Source: Pseudomonas sp. RIT288 | GTDB taxonomy: Bacteria > Pseudomonadota > Gammaproteobacteria > Pseudomonadales > Pseudomonadaceae | DNA length: 64,000 nt | NCBI RefSeq assembly: GCF_000631985.1 | Contig: NZ_JFYN01000004.1 | Span: 39,239-103,238, forward strand | Direction of reading: 5' to 3' | Notes under the pieces: generated by a model | Told to the model about the DNA's origin: nothing | Database searches by the model: none | What the model saw: only the letters and a program-made list of their open reading frames with translations | Translations under genes and position numbers: made by a program | In this document: piece by piece, positions 1-7,537 of the stretch | Position numbering within the stretch: position 1 is the stretch's first letter | Layout: each line of letters starts with the position of its first letter

Positions 1-216
1 CTGATTGAACGCCTGATACAACTGCGAGTGATCCTTGCTCGCCATCGGCATGCGCATCACGCCTTGCAACAGGCGCGCGTTCTGCGCCAGTTGCGCGTCG
101 TAGACTTCGGCGATTTCGTGGTTGCTGTCGTGCAGGTTGAACAAGCTGAGCACCGCAAGACCAGCGAGCAACAGCCCGATGATCAGCGTCAGCGTACGGC
201 GACGAATCGAGGTCAT
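1..216 (-). CDS. Sensor histidine kinase, N-terminal part (runs off window edge)
   Basis: Only the first 72 codons are in the window. The protein begins MTSIRRRTLTLIIGLLLAGL, a basic N-terminus followed by one membrane segment (about residues 10-28). A periplasmic start with a DAQLAQNARLLQG stretch follows, typical of the 2CSK_N sensor domain of QseC/PmrB-type kinases. The ATG overlaps the TGA of the upstream response-regulator gene (ATGA), so the two are translationally coupled and form a cognate two-component pair. No kinase core is visible because the gene continues outside the window. The ligand cannot be predicted. Confidence 0.85.
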   Translation of the reverse strand, partial: MTSIRRRTLTLIIGLLLAGLAVLSLFNLHDSNHEIAEVYDAQLAQNARLLQGVMRMPMASKDHSQLYQAFNQ

Positions 217-875
217 CCACGCTCCTCCACCAGATAACCCACACCGCGAATGGTGCGGATCAGGTCGGTGGAGAATTTTTTGCGCAGGTGATGGATGTGT
301 ACTTCCAGGGTGTTGCTCTCGGCTTCTTCGTTCCAGCCGTAAAGCAACTGGATCAATTGGTCGCGGGTCATCACCCGGCCCGGTGGCGAGAGCAATTCGT
401 GCAACAACTGATATTCCTTTGGCGTCAGCGCCACGGGTTGACCCTGATAGCTGACCTGCTGGGTGCCGGGGTTGAGGCTGATCCCGGCGTGTTCGATCAG
501 CGCCTGGGCGCGCCCGGCACTGCGACGCAACAAGGCGCGCAGGCGTGCCTTGAGTTCGGCGAGATCGAACGGTTTGACCAGATAGTCGTCGGCACCGGCG
601 TCCAGCCCGGCGATGCGGTCTTCAGTGGCATCGCGCGCGGTGAGGATCAGCACCGGCAGGTTCGAACCGCTGTCGCGCAGACGACGCAGCACTTCGAGGC
701 CGTCCATGCGCGGCAGGCCCAGATCGAGTACGGCAACGTCAAAGGTTTCACTGAGCAGCGCATGCAACGCGCTGCTGCCATCCTTCAACCAATCGACGGT
801 GTAGCCCTCGCGACCCAATGCCTGATGAATGCCTTCACCGAGGGCTACGTCATCCTCAATCAGTAATAAACGCAC
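213..875 (-). CDS. OmpR-family response regulator (QseB/PmrA-like)
   Basis: A 220-residue DNA-binding response regulator. The receiver domain (about 1-115) has the acidic pair D8/D9 in LLLIEDDVALG, the phospho-acceptor D51 in VLDLGLPRMDG, and the conserved Lys in DDYLVKPFDL. The C-terminal winged helix (about 125-218) ends with the usual HIHHLRKKF and IRTIRGVGYLV elements. It is last but one in a seven-gene minus-strand operon and overlaps its kinase. Two CTTAAG-N5-CTTAAG-like boxes upstream of the operon (5192-5252) resemble the sites bound by PmrA/QseB regulators, so autoregulation is a reasonable inference. It cannot be assigned to one named system from sequence alone. Confidence 0.93.
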   Translation of the reverse strand: MRLLLIEDDVALGEGIHQALGREGYTVDWLKDGSSALHALLSETFDVAVLDLGLPRMDGLEVLRRLRDSGSNLPVLILTARDATEDRIAGLDAGADDYLVKPFDLAELKARLRALLRRSAGRAQALIEHAGISLNPGTQQVSYQGQPVALTPKEYQLLHELLSPPGRVMTRDQLIQLLYGWNEEAESNTLEVHIHHLRKKFSTDLIRTIRGVGYLVEERG

Positions 876-886
876 GCGAACTCCTG

Positions 887-1531
887 TCAGTCGAGTTTCT
901 TGTTCACGTCCACCAGCAGGGCGGCGATCTCTTTGCGGCGCCCGGCGTCAGCGGTTTCCCGGCCCGGGCGCGGGGCGGCCTGCTGGGCCTTGAGCAGCGC
1001 GACCCTGGCTTCAGCGTAGCGCTTCTGACGGTAGAGGTGATCGCCCCAGAAGTACAGACTGTCGATGCCCTCCGGATTCAGTTGCAGCGCTTGCTTGAGC
1101 AGTTGCTCGGCCTTGTCGCTGTCGCCGAAACCGATCGGCCAGCCGGGGACACGATCATACAACGCCGCAAGGCTGGTGTAGGCCGAGCCTTGCAGGGCTT
1201 TGGGGTCGAGCGTCAGGGCTTTTTCCAGATCGGCCTTGGCGTCCTTGGCCTTGCCCAAGGCACCGAGTCCGCCCTGAGCGCCGGCCCAACTGCTGGTGAC
1301 GATACCTTTCCAGATCCACGCTTCGGCCACTGCCGGACGCTGGGTGGTAAAGGCAGTGGCTTCGGACGACAACTGTTCGAACGCGGCGACGCGCTGTTTT
1401 TCTGCCACTTCATATTGGATGTGCGCCCAGCTCTGCTGGATGCCATTGAGGCGTTGCTGATCGGCAGGCTCCAGCGCCCAGACGCTTTGGCTGAGGGCGG
1501 CGAGCAACAGGCATACGGAAAGTCTTTTCAT
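887..1531 (-). CDS. Secreted TPR-like protein of unknown function
   Basis: A 214-residue protein with a clear signal peptide (MKRLSVCLLLAALSQSVWA, cleavage near residue 19). A helical, alanine- and leucine-rich mature part follows with tetratricopeptide-like units, for example DLEKALTLDPKALQGSAYTS and AEQLLKQALQLNPEG. It is predicted periplasmic. Its ATG overlaps the TGA of the preceding dehydrogenase gene, and 11 nt separate it from the response regulator, so it belongs to the same operon. A scaffold or sensor-accessory role for the two-component system or the lipid-modifying genes is possible, but nothing in the sequence fixes a partner. Confidence 0.8.
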   Translation of the reverse strand: MKRLSVCLLLAALSQSVWALEPADQQRLNGIQQSWAHIQYEVAEKQRVAAFEQLSSEATAFTTQRPAVAEAWIWKGIVTSSWAGAQGGLGALGKAKDAKADLEKALTLDPKALQGSAYTSLAALYDRVPGWPIGFGDSDKAEQLLKQALQLNPEGIDSLYFWGDHLYRQKRYAEARVALLKAQQAAPRPGRETADAGRRKEIAALLVDVNKKLD

Positions 1532-2337
1532 GGTTTTGGCGGCTCGTGGTCAGGTTTTTCACTGAGGCGGCGAATCAGCGGCAACTGCTTGCGCAGGCCT
1601 CGATCCACCAGATGTGGCAGCAGATTGTTCAGGCGTACGAAGAATCGCTCCGGCCAGCCCAGATACAGGTCGCGGCGGTCGCCGGCGATCGCGTGGATCA
1701 CCGCCGAGGCGACGGTTTGCGGGTCATCGACGTTCGCCTTGAGCGCATCGTTCAAGGCTTGCGCCGCGGCGCTGTTCATCGAGGTGCGCGTGGCCCGGGG
1801 CGCGACGTACAGCACGTTGACCCGGGTGTCGGCCAGCTCGCGGCGCAGCGCTTCGGAGAATCCGCGCAGGGCGAACTTGGTCGCGCAATAACTGGCGTAA
1901 CCGGGGTAGCCGATCGAGCCGTAGGTCGAACCGACGTTGACCACCATCGCACTGTCAGCCCGCTTGAGCAGTGGCAGCAGCAGTTTGGTCAGGCACATCG
2001 GTGCGCTGATGTTCACCGCGAGCATCGCGTTGATGTCGCTGTCATCCAGCTGTTCAAGCATGGCGAAGTGATTGACCCCGGCCGCGTTGATCAGCAGGTT
2101 GATGCCGCCAATGGCTTCGGCAGCGGCCAGTACCTTGCGCCGGTCGCTGAGGAAGGTCAGGTCGGCGGCGACCCAGCACAGCGAATTCGGGTAGCGCTCA
2201 AGCAACGGCGCCAGCGCCTGCTCATGCCGCGCCACCGCCAACACCTGGGCGCCGGCGGCGCACAAGGCCTCGGCAATCGCCATGCCGATGCCGCCACTGG
2301 CACCGGTCAACACCACCCGCGCATCACGCAGCTGCAT
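1528..2337 (-). CDS. Short-chain dehydrogenase/reductase (SDR)
   Basis: A 269-residue classical SDR. The Rossmann glycine motif TGASGGIG is at residues 11-18, the NAAG motif near 84-87, catalytic Ser near 137 (VVNVGSTYG), and the YxxxK pair at Y150/K154 (YASYCATK). I chose the ATG at 2337 because a GGAGG sits just upstream; the in-frame ATG six codons earlier lacks one. The start lies inside the 3' end of the diiron-enzyme gene (14-nt overlap), showing tight coupling. With the acyl ligase and the putative diiron oxidase in the same operon, it probably acts on an acyl-derived carbonyl or alcohol; this is inference. Confidence 0.9.
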   Translation of the reverse strand: MQLRDARVVLTGASGGIGMAIAEALCAAGAQVLAVARHEQALAPLLERYPNSLCWVAADLTFLSDRRKVLAAAEAIGGINLLINAAGVNHFAMLEQLDDSDINAMLAVNISAPMCLTKLLLPLLKRADSAMVVNVGSTYGSIGYPGYASYCATKFALRGFSEALRRELADTRVNVLYVAPRATRTSMNSAAAQALNDALKANVDDPQTVASAVIHAIAGDRRDLYLGWPERFFVRLNNLLPHLVDRGLRKQLPLIRRLSEKPDHEPPKP

Positions 2338-2998
2338 GGTGTGCCTCCGCGTCACGCGGCAGACCTCGGAACATGTCGGTGTACAAGCGATAGACGACCT
2401 TCGAGGCGTGGATCACCGCTGCCTGATCCTCTGGATCTTCCAGCTGATTCATCAAGCGGCGATAGGTTTGCATGTGCTCGATGTCCAGCGAGCCGTGCGA
2501 GCTGAGGTAGCTGAACGCGGTTTCCGGCAACGCCAGACGCTCGCGAATGCTGCCCGCCGCATGAGTGGCCAGGGCAATGCTGGTGCCTTCAAGCACGTTG
2601 ACCATGCCGAACAGGCCCACCGGATTACCCCGGGCGATCAAGTCGTAGAGGAAACTGACCATCAATTCGATCGGCAGCGACGGTTGACCATCGCGCACGG
2701 CGTCGCGATCACCGCCACACGCGGCAATATCGTTGAGCACCCACTGTTCATGGCCGTATTCGTCTTCGATGTATTCGCAGACGGCTTTGCGCAGCCACTC
2801 CAGCCGTGTCGGCAGGCGCGCGCCGCAGGCCATCATCAACGGCACGGTGTGGCGCACGTGGTAATACGCCTGAGCCAGAAATGCCCGATAGCTTTGCAGG
2901 CTGACCTTGCCTTGCAAGGCGTCAAGGATGATGGGCAGGTTGAACAGCTCGTGGCGCTCCTGCTGCGTGGCTTCTTGCAGGGTGTCGAAAAAACTCAT
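2324..2998 (-). CDS. TenA / haem-oxygenase-like fold protein, putative diiron oxidase (HDO type)
   Basis: A 224-residue all-helical protein of the TenA/PqqC-like iron-containing redox enzyme group. Candidate metal ligands are E80 and H83 (DEYGHEQ), E137 (NVLEGTS) and H168, D172, H175 in SHGSLDIEHM. The His-x3-Asp-x2-His arrangement and the spacing match haem-oxygenase-like diiron oxidases such as UndA and CADD. It overlaps the acyl-ligase stop codon (ATGA) and is followed by an SDR. This context points to oxidation of a fatty-acyl-type substrate rather than thiamine salvage: no thiamine genes are nearby. The exact reaction is unknown. Confidence 0.75.
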   Translation of the reverse strand: MSFFDTLQEATQQERHELFNLPIILDALQGKVSLQSYRAFLAQAYYHVRHTVPLMMACGARLPTRLEWLRKAVCEYIEDEYGHEQWVLNDIAACGGDRDAVRDGQPSLPIELMVSFLYDLIARGNPVGLFGMVNVLEGTSIALATHAAGSIRERLALPETAFSYLSSHGSLDIEHMQTYRRLMNQLEDPEDQAAVIHASKVVYRLYTDMFRGLPRDAEAHHAAA

Positions 2999-4476
2999 GA
3001 TGCGGACTCCTCGGAAACAGCGGATTCAGTCAATTGGGCGTGGTACAGCGCGACAATCGCCTCGCGGCGTGGCCGACCATTGGCGGTCAGCAGGCCATTG
3101 GCGGCGGTGAAGGGTTGCGGCAGGCGCGTCCAGCGGTGCACCTGGGCGTAATCGGGCAAGGCTTTGTTGGCCTCGGCGACCGCTGCCGCCAGCTCCGCGT
3201 CGCTGCAATCGGCACGGTGCGGCCAGAGCAAGGCGTGGTTGTGCGGCAGGGCCTCGCCGTAGACGAAGGCCTGGGCAATATGGCGGCGCTGGGTCAGTTC
3301 CGACTCGACCCATTCCGGGTTGACGTTGCGTCCGAAACTGGTGACGAACTGGTGCTTCTTGCGGCCCTTGAGGTAGAGGAAACCTTCGGGGTCGAACTCG
3401 CCCAGATCACCGCTCGGCCACCACTCATCGGCGTATGGCGCGTCCCCCAGATAACCGAGCAGCGCCGAGCCCTTGATCAGTACTTCGCCGTCTTCGGCCA
3501 AGCGCACTTCAACGTGCGGCAGCGGCTGGCCGACGCTGCCCGGACGCCGCGCGCCGGGGCGATTGAGGCACACCACCGAGGCGCATTCGGACAAGCCATA
3601 ACCTTCGAAAACCGGCAGGCCGACACGCTGTGCGCGGTGCAGCAAATCCTCCGAGACCCGCGCACCGCCGACGGCGGCGAAACGCAGTTTTTGTGGATCG
3701 AAGGCTTTCTGTTCGGCGGCGCTGACCAGCATCAGCAACAGCTGCGGCACCAGAATCAGACTCTCCGGCGCACGGCTAGCCAGATAGCCCAACAGGTGCG
3801 GTACATCGACGCCGCTGGCGCCCTGAATGCCCAGGGTTTTCTGGCTCGGCAGACTCAGTGTCGCACCGGCGTACAGCGCGGCGTAGCAGCCGAGGTTTTC
3901 CAGCAGAATCGCCAGCGGCAACAACGCCAGATGATGCTGCGGATCAGTGGGTTTGCTCGCTTGGTCCAGCTCCCGCGCCACACGCAGCAGACTCTCGGCG
4001 CTCAGACACACGCCTTTCGGTGTGCCGGTGGTGCCGGAGGTGAAGGTCAGTTTGGCGGTGCCGGCAGGCAGGCGACTCGGGCCATCGAACGTGCAGCACC
4101 AGAACTCACCGTGCTGCTCGTAACCGGCGGCGAGTAGTTCGGCGTCCAGCTCCGGTTCGGCAATCACTCGTTCGGCCTGGCTCTGTTCCAGGCAATGGGC
4201 CCGTTGCGCGGGGCTGAAAAACGGTGGCAGCGTCACGCAGGTCAGGCCCTCGAACAGCACGGCCAAATCCCACAGCATCGCATCGACGCCGTTATCCAGG
4301 GCCAAGGCGATCACCTGCGCCTGTTCGTCGCGCAGGCGCTCCTGGCGATACAGCACCTCGGCGTAAACAGTGGCGTAATCGAGTTTCAGCGTATCGCCCC
4401 ACAGCGCGGTGCTGTTGTCATTGCGCCGGGCATGGTCGCGCAGGGTTTCCTGGAAGCGATGCAGTTCAAGCGACAT
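2995..4476 (-). CDS. AMP-binding acyl-CoA / acyl-ACP ligase family enzyme
   Basis: A 493-residue adenylate-forming enzyme. The P-loop signature LTFTSGTTGTPKG, the A5-type FEGYGLSECASV motif and the hinge region GDLGEFDPEGFLYLKGR are all present. The C-terminal lid is short compared with full-length acyl-CoA synthetases. It would activate a carboxylic acid, probably a fatty acid, as acyl-AMP and pass it to CoA, ACP or a partner enzyme. I chose ATG 4476 (MSLELHRF), just after a GGAGCC, and not the longer upstream frame, which runs through the preceding gene. It overlaps the hemolysin-like gene by 11 nt and the diiron-enzyme gene by 4 nt. Confidence 0.9.
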   Translation of the reverse strand: MSLELHRFQETLRDHARRNDNSTALWGDTLKLDYATVYAEVLYRQERLRDEQAQVIALALDNGVDAMLWDLAVLFEGLTCVTLPPFFSPAQRAHCLEQSQAERVIAEPELDAELLAAGYEQHGEFWCCTFDGPSRLPAGTAKLTFTSGTTGTPKGVCLSAESLLRVARELDQASKPTDPQHHLALLPLAILLENLGCYAALYAGATLSLPSQKTLGIQGASGVDVPHLLGYLASRAPESLILVPQLLLMLVSAAEQKAFDPQKLRFAAVGGARVSEDLLHRAQRVGLPVFEGYGLSECASVVCLNRPGARRPGSVGQPLPHVEVRLAEDGEVLIKGSALLGYLGDAPYADEWWPSGDLGEFDPEGFLYLKGRKKHQFVTSFGRNVNPEWVESELTQRRHIAQAFVYGEALPHNHALLWPHRADCSDAELAAAVAEANKALPDYAQVHRWTRLPQPFTAANGLLTANGRPRREAIVALYHAQLTESAVSEESAS

Positions 4477-5143
4477 GGCAGGCTCCTTCAATCGAGGTCG
4501 GCAGTCCCAATCGAGTGAACAGGCCGATATTGCGCAAATGGATGAAGCCGGCGCGGATGTTGCCGACGTGCACCCAAGGCTTGCTTTCGTAATAACTGCC
4601 CCAGTGTTGACGCTCGTCACCCAGGCGTTCCGGGTCGGCGGCGCATAATGTCACTGGCTTCAGACCGAGCCGATGGAAGCTGTTGACCAGTCCGATGTTG
4701 CCGGTGAACGTCACCCATTCCAGGCCGCCCATGGCCAGCAGGTAAGTGATGGCGATGATGCTCATGCGGGCGCTGCCGGTGTCGCTGGCGGCGAGGTTGC
4801 CGACTTCGACGATGCCGGTGCGATCCACCGGGCGATCGGCTGCAGCGCTGATCAACGGTTCGATCGGTTCATCCAGATAGCGCTCGAGAAACAGCGGCTC
4901 TTGATGTGCACGACGTACACCGGCCACCGCACACAGCTCACCGCCGCCGTTGTGCATGCCGAACAGCTCGGGCATAAAGTGTCGAATGTCGGCGCCATGG
5001 GCTTTGCGAAAACGCTGCTGGATGAAGGCTTCGAAAGTCTCTCGCAGCGCGTCGTCGGGCAAGGCGCCGGTCAACGTCATCAGCTGCGTTTCGGCTTGAC
5101 CGAAGCGCAGGGGCAGGGGAATGTTCCAGTCGAAATCGGGCAT
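4466..5143 (-). CDS. Thermostable-hemolysin family protein
   Basis: A 225-residue protein resembling the thermostable hemolysin family. Its core (about 70-200) carries EVGNLAASDTGSARMSI and WVTFTGNIGLVNSFHRLG, giving a GNAT-like impression; the name reflects family history and does not prove haemolysis. The ATG at 5143 has a strong AGGGAGG Shine-Dalgarno sequence. It is the first gene of the operon that continues through the acyl ligase, diiron enzyme, SDR, TPR protein and two-component system. Given that context, transfer or modification of an acyl product is as plausible as toxin activity. Confidence 0.75.
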   Translation of the reverse strand: MPDFDWNIPLPLRFGQAETQLMTLTGALPDDALRETFEAFIQQRFRKAHGADIRHFMPELFGMHNGGGELCAVAGVRRAHQEPLFLERYLDEPIEPLISAAADRPVDRTGIVEVGNLAASDTGSARMSIIAITYLLAMGGLEWVTFTGNIGLVNSFHRLGLKPVTLCAADPERLGDERQHWGSYYESKPWVHVGNIRAGFIHLRNIGLFTRLGLPTSIEGACHVA

Positions 5144-5191
5144 GGGCAGAACGCCTCCCTCAATGGTTTGAGCGCAGTATCGGAGGCATTT

Positions 5192-5252
5192 CTTAACGAA
5201 GTCTGAAGGTGAAAAAAGGTTAAGCAACGGGCAATCTTCAGATTGTCTTAAG
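5192..5252. promoter_or_regulatory. Two tandem PmrA/QseB-like response-regulator boxes
   Basis: Two direct-repeat boxes with 11-bp periodicity lie in the divergent spacer: CTTAAC-N5-CTGAAG (5192-5208) and CTTCAG-N5-CTTAAG (5236-5252). Their starts are 44 bp apart, four times the repeat period. They match the CTTAAG-N5-CTTAAG consensus of PmrA-type regulators with two and one mismatches respectively. They sit 49-109 bp upstream of the operon that encodes an OmpR-family regulator, and also upstream of cytochrome b561. Confidence 0.5.
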
Positions 5253-5350
5253 ACTGCAAGGGCAGGGTGGCACCGTCGGTTCGCCCTGCAACCGGATCGA
5301 GACTGTCGAACGAATCGACCGTCACTCACGACAATCACGAGGCGCTTCTT

Positions 5351-5899
5351 ATGACCCGCGACACCGCCGTCACCCGTTATGGAAAACTGTCAATTACGCT
5401 GCACTGGCTGATGCTGGCGCTGTTCGTCGGCGTCTATGCCTGTGTCGAAATCAAGGGTTTCATGCCCAAGGGCAGCGAAGCGCGTGGCCTGCTGATGGGC
5501 TTCCACGGCCTGTTCGGCGCGAGCATTTTCGTGCTGGTCTGGGTGCGCCTGTTCGGCCGCCTGAGCCCACGCCCGCCGATCACCCCCAAGCCGCCAGCCT
5601 GGCAGACCGGCATCTCGCACCTGATGCACCTGGCGCTGTACGTGCTGATGATCGCCACGCCGATCCTCGCCTGGCTGATGCTCGCCGCCGCCGATAAACC
5701 GTTCCCGTACTTCGGCTTCCACGTCCCGGCACCGGTCGCCATCGACCCGGACTTCGCCAAACAGCTCAAGTACTGGCATGAAACGCTGGGCAGCGCCGGC
5801 TACTGGCTGATCGGCTTGCACGCGGCGGCGGGGCTTTTTCACCACTACTGGGTGCGGGATAACACGCTGGTGCGGATGTTGCCGGGCCGCACGGAATAA
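5351..5899 (+). CDS. Cytochrome b561
   Basis: A 182-residue membrane protein with four helices (about 15-35, 48-68, 90-110 and 147-167). Histidines suited to axial haem b ligation are seen in ITLHWLM, MGFHGLFG, SHLMHLALY and LIGLHAAAG. It belongs to the bacterial cytochrome b561 family, which moves electrons between the quinone pool and acceptors in or across the inner membrane. I chose ATG 5351 (MTRDTAVTRYGKLSI), where family similarity begins; the frame stays open 28 codons upstream but through promoter DNA. It is monocistronic and followed by a large palindromic repeat. Confidence 0.93.
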   Translation: MTRDTAVTRYGKLSITLHWLMLALFVGVYACVEIKGFMPKGSEARGLLMGFHGLFGASIFVLVWVRLFGRLSPRPPITPKPPAWQTGISHLMHLALYVLMIATPILAWLMLAAADKPFPYFGFHVPAPVAIDPDFAKQLKYWHETLGSAGYWLIGLHAAAGLFHHYWVRDNTLVRMLPGRTE

Positions 5900-5925
5900 C
5901 CCTGACCTCCTTCAACCCTCAATCC

Positions 5926-6017
5926 CTGTGGGAGCGAGCCTGCTCGCGAAGGCGGAGTATCAGCCACTGATGATGTCGGCTGACACGACGCCTTCGCGAG
6001 CAGGCTCGCTCCCACAG
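5926..6017. repeat. REP-type inverted repeat, possible terminator
   Basis: Two nearly perfect arms of about 29 bp (CTGTGGGAGCGAGCCTGCTC... and its complement) enclose a ~34-nt spacer just after cytochrome b561. The same arm recurs at 25790-25820, 34993-35060 and 57300-57390. It could fold into a long hairpin protecting the upstream mRNA end. Confidence 0.9.
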
Positions 6018-6135
6018 GTTTTTGTGGTGTCTCGAAGAGCGGTGCAGTTGCCCGAATCACACTTCGCGTCCACTCTATGGCATGCCGACAAGGAGCGTCG
6101 CCGACCCTCCGTCGTGACCCAAGGGAGCTGGCAGC

Positions 6136-6351
6136 ATGAGCGAAGACAACAAGGTAAAAGGCCCGGCGTCGTACTTTCCCTCCATCGAAAAAAAGTACGG
6201 CCAGCCCATCGAACACTGGCTGAACCTGCTCGCCGGCATCACCGACAAAAAACACATGGAACTGGTGGCGTGGCTCAAAGCAGAACACGGCATGGGCCAC
6301 GGCCATGCCAACGCGCTGGTCGCGCACCATTTGGCCGCAGGCAAACAGTGA
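6136..6351 (+). CDS. DUF4287 domain protein
   Basis: A 71-residue protein, MSEDNKVKGPASYFPSIEKK onwards. It contains the DUF4287 pattern: SYFPSIEKKYGQ at the start, an L(N)LLAG...WLKAEHGMGHGHANALVAHHL core and a short tail. This small cytoplasmic domain is widespread and of unknown biochemical role. A purine-rich GGAGC lies upstream of the ATG. It is 13 nt from the next gene, a GNAT acetyltransferase, and is probably co-transcribed with it. Confidence 0.85.
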   Translation: MSEDNKVKGPASYFPSIEKKYGQPIEHWLNLLAGITDKKHMELVAWLKAEHGMGHGHANALVAHHLAAGKQ

Positions 6352-6364
6352 GGGCAGGGCAGCG

Positions 6365-6859
6365 ATGAATTTCTCCCACCGGCCAGTGACGGCCGACGAC
6401 GTCAAAACCCTGTGCAGCTTTCCCCAGGGCGTTCAAGAGTTGTACTTCATGTTCCCGAAAGCGCAGTACCCGCTGACGGAAGAACAGATGCACACCGCGA
6501 TCAGCCAGCGCTTTGATTCCACGGCATTTCTGGCCAACGGCGAGTTCGTCGGTTTCGCCAACTTCTACCGTGCCGAGCACGACGGTATTTGCTGCATCGG
6601 CAACGTCATCGTCGCCCCTTACGCCCGTGGCCAGGGCGTCGCTCGCTACATTGTCGAAACCATGACTGCGGTCGGCTTCGAAAAATATCAGGCCAGGGAA
6701 GTGCAGCTTTCGTGTTTCAACGAAAACACGGCGGGGCTGCTGCTTTACCCGAAACTCGGGTTCGTGCCGTTCTCCATCGAAGAGCGTGCGGCGCCGGGGG
6801 GGAGGCGTGTGGCGCTGATTAACATGACGCGCGGTCGAGGCCAACCTTCAGGTCTGTAA
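6365..6859 (+). CDS. GNAT-family N-acetyltransferase
   Basis: A 164-residue acetyltransferase. The acetyl-CoA loop is in VIVAPYARGQGVARYIVETM (motif A, Q/RxxGxG/A pattern) and the later NENTAGLLLYPKLGFVPF stretch is motif B. I chose ATG 6365 (MNFSHRPVTADDVK), preceded by GGGCAGGGCAGCG; the in-frame extension upstream would overlap the DUF4287 gene. The substrate is unknown. Confidence 0.9.
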   Translation: MNFSHRPVTADDVKTLCSFPQGVQELYFMFPKAQYPLTEEQMHTAISQRFDSTAFLANGEFVGFANFYRAEHDGICCIGNVIVAPYARGQGVARYIVETMTAVGFEKYQAREVQLSCFNENTAGLLLYPKLGFVPFSIEERAAPGGRRVALINMTRGRGQPSGL

Positions 6860-6879
6860 CCACTGCCTATGTGTTGACC

Positions 6880-7272
6880 TCAGAAGCTTGCCGTGGCCTG
6901 AGGCGTCGATTTAAAGGACAGAGTGACATTATTTTCAGGGCCCTCGGTTCTTACATCGCCTGGGTTATTCTCATTACGAATGATGCATTTCCATTTCACG
7001 ACATCATCGGGTTTTAAGTTCAGGAAGGTTACCGTACCGGTCCAGGAAGGGTAGGCAGATGGGCTGAGTTTAAAGGCGTCAGCTGCTTTGCCGTTCCCCA
7101 ACTCCTTGGTATTACCGACCACGTAGACGCTGTAGCCCGTTGTCGTGACGCCATTATCACAGCGAAAATTTACCGGGAGCGAATACGTCCAGGTGGCGCC
7201 GGCATAACTGTTTGCCTGCAGAATCGCCAAGAGCAGAGCACTCAGTGGCAACAAGTATCGAATGCGGCGCAT
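6880..7272 (-). CDS. Small secreted protein with CBM20-like (starch-binding) fold
   Basis: A 130-residue protein with a signal peptide (hydrophobic residues 7-19, cleavage near SYA-GAT). The ~105-residue mature part matches the carbohydrate-binding module 20 pattern: GYSVYVVGNTKELGNG, an aromatic in YPSWTGTV, and a VVKWKCIIRNENN strand. A free-standing CBM20 with no catalytic domain is unusual. Two cysteines (in NFRCDNG and KWKCII) could form a disulfide. It is convergent with the GNAT gene and probably monocistronic. Binding to alpha-glucan is inferred from the fold pattern only. Confidence 0.65.
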   Translation of the reverse strand: MRRIRYLLPLSALLLAILQANSYAGATWTYSLPVNFRCDNGVTTTGYSVYVVGNTKELGNGKAADAFKLSPSAYPSWTGTVTFLNLKPDDVVKWKCIIRNENNPGDVRTEGPENNVTLSFKSTPQATASF

Positions 7273-7419
7273 GATCAGTTCCTCAGTTTTCCTTCAGTCG
7301 GGCCAGCTTAGCCCCGCGCAAACTGTAAGAGACCTGTAAGAACTGACAGTCCGTCAGACTCCTTTGCGATACCGGCACTAGCGCCTTATTCCCCAGGCAG
7401 CCAAACCGTGCGCGGAACT

Positions 7420-7528
7420 TGTGGGAGCTAACCTGCTAGCGATGGCACCCGCCCAGCCAACCCCACTCCCAAACCAGCCAAAAATCCCTGTGGGAGCTAG
7501 CCTGCTAGCGATGGCGCCCGTCCAGCCG
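7420..7528. repeat. Two direct copies of a REP-variant motif
   Basis: GTGGGAGCTA(A/G)CCTGCTAGCG appears at about 7420-7441 and again at 7489-7511, each followed by ATGGC(A/G)CCCG(C/T)CCAGCC. It is a diverged form of the REP arm found elsewhere, with CTAGCG replacing CTCGCG. Here the copies are direct, not inverted. They lie between the CBM20-like and thioesterase genes. Confidence 0.8.
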
Positions 7529-7537
7529 CCCAATCAC

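Noticed and set aside
3034..4137. 367-codon plus-strand frame across the acyl-ligase gene
   Set aside because: It runs antisense to an enzyme with intact motifs, without a ribosome site or recognisable domain.
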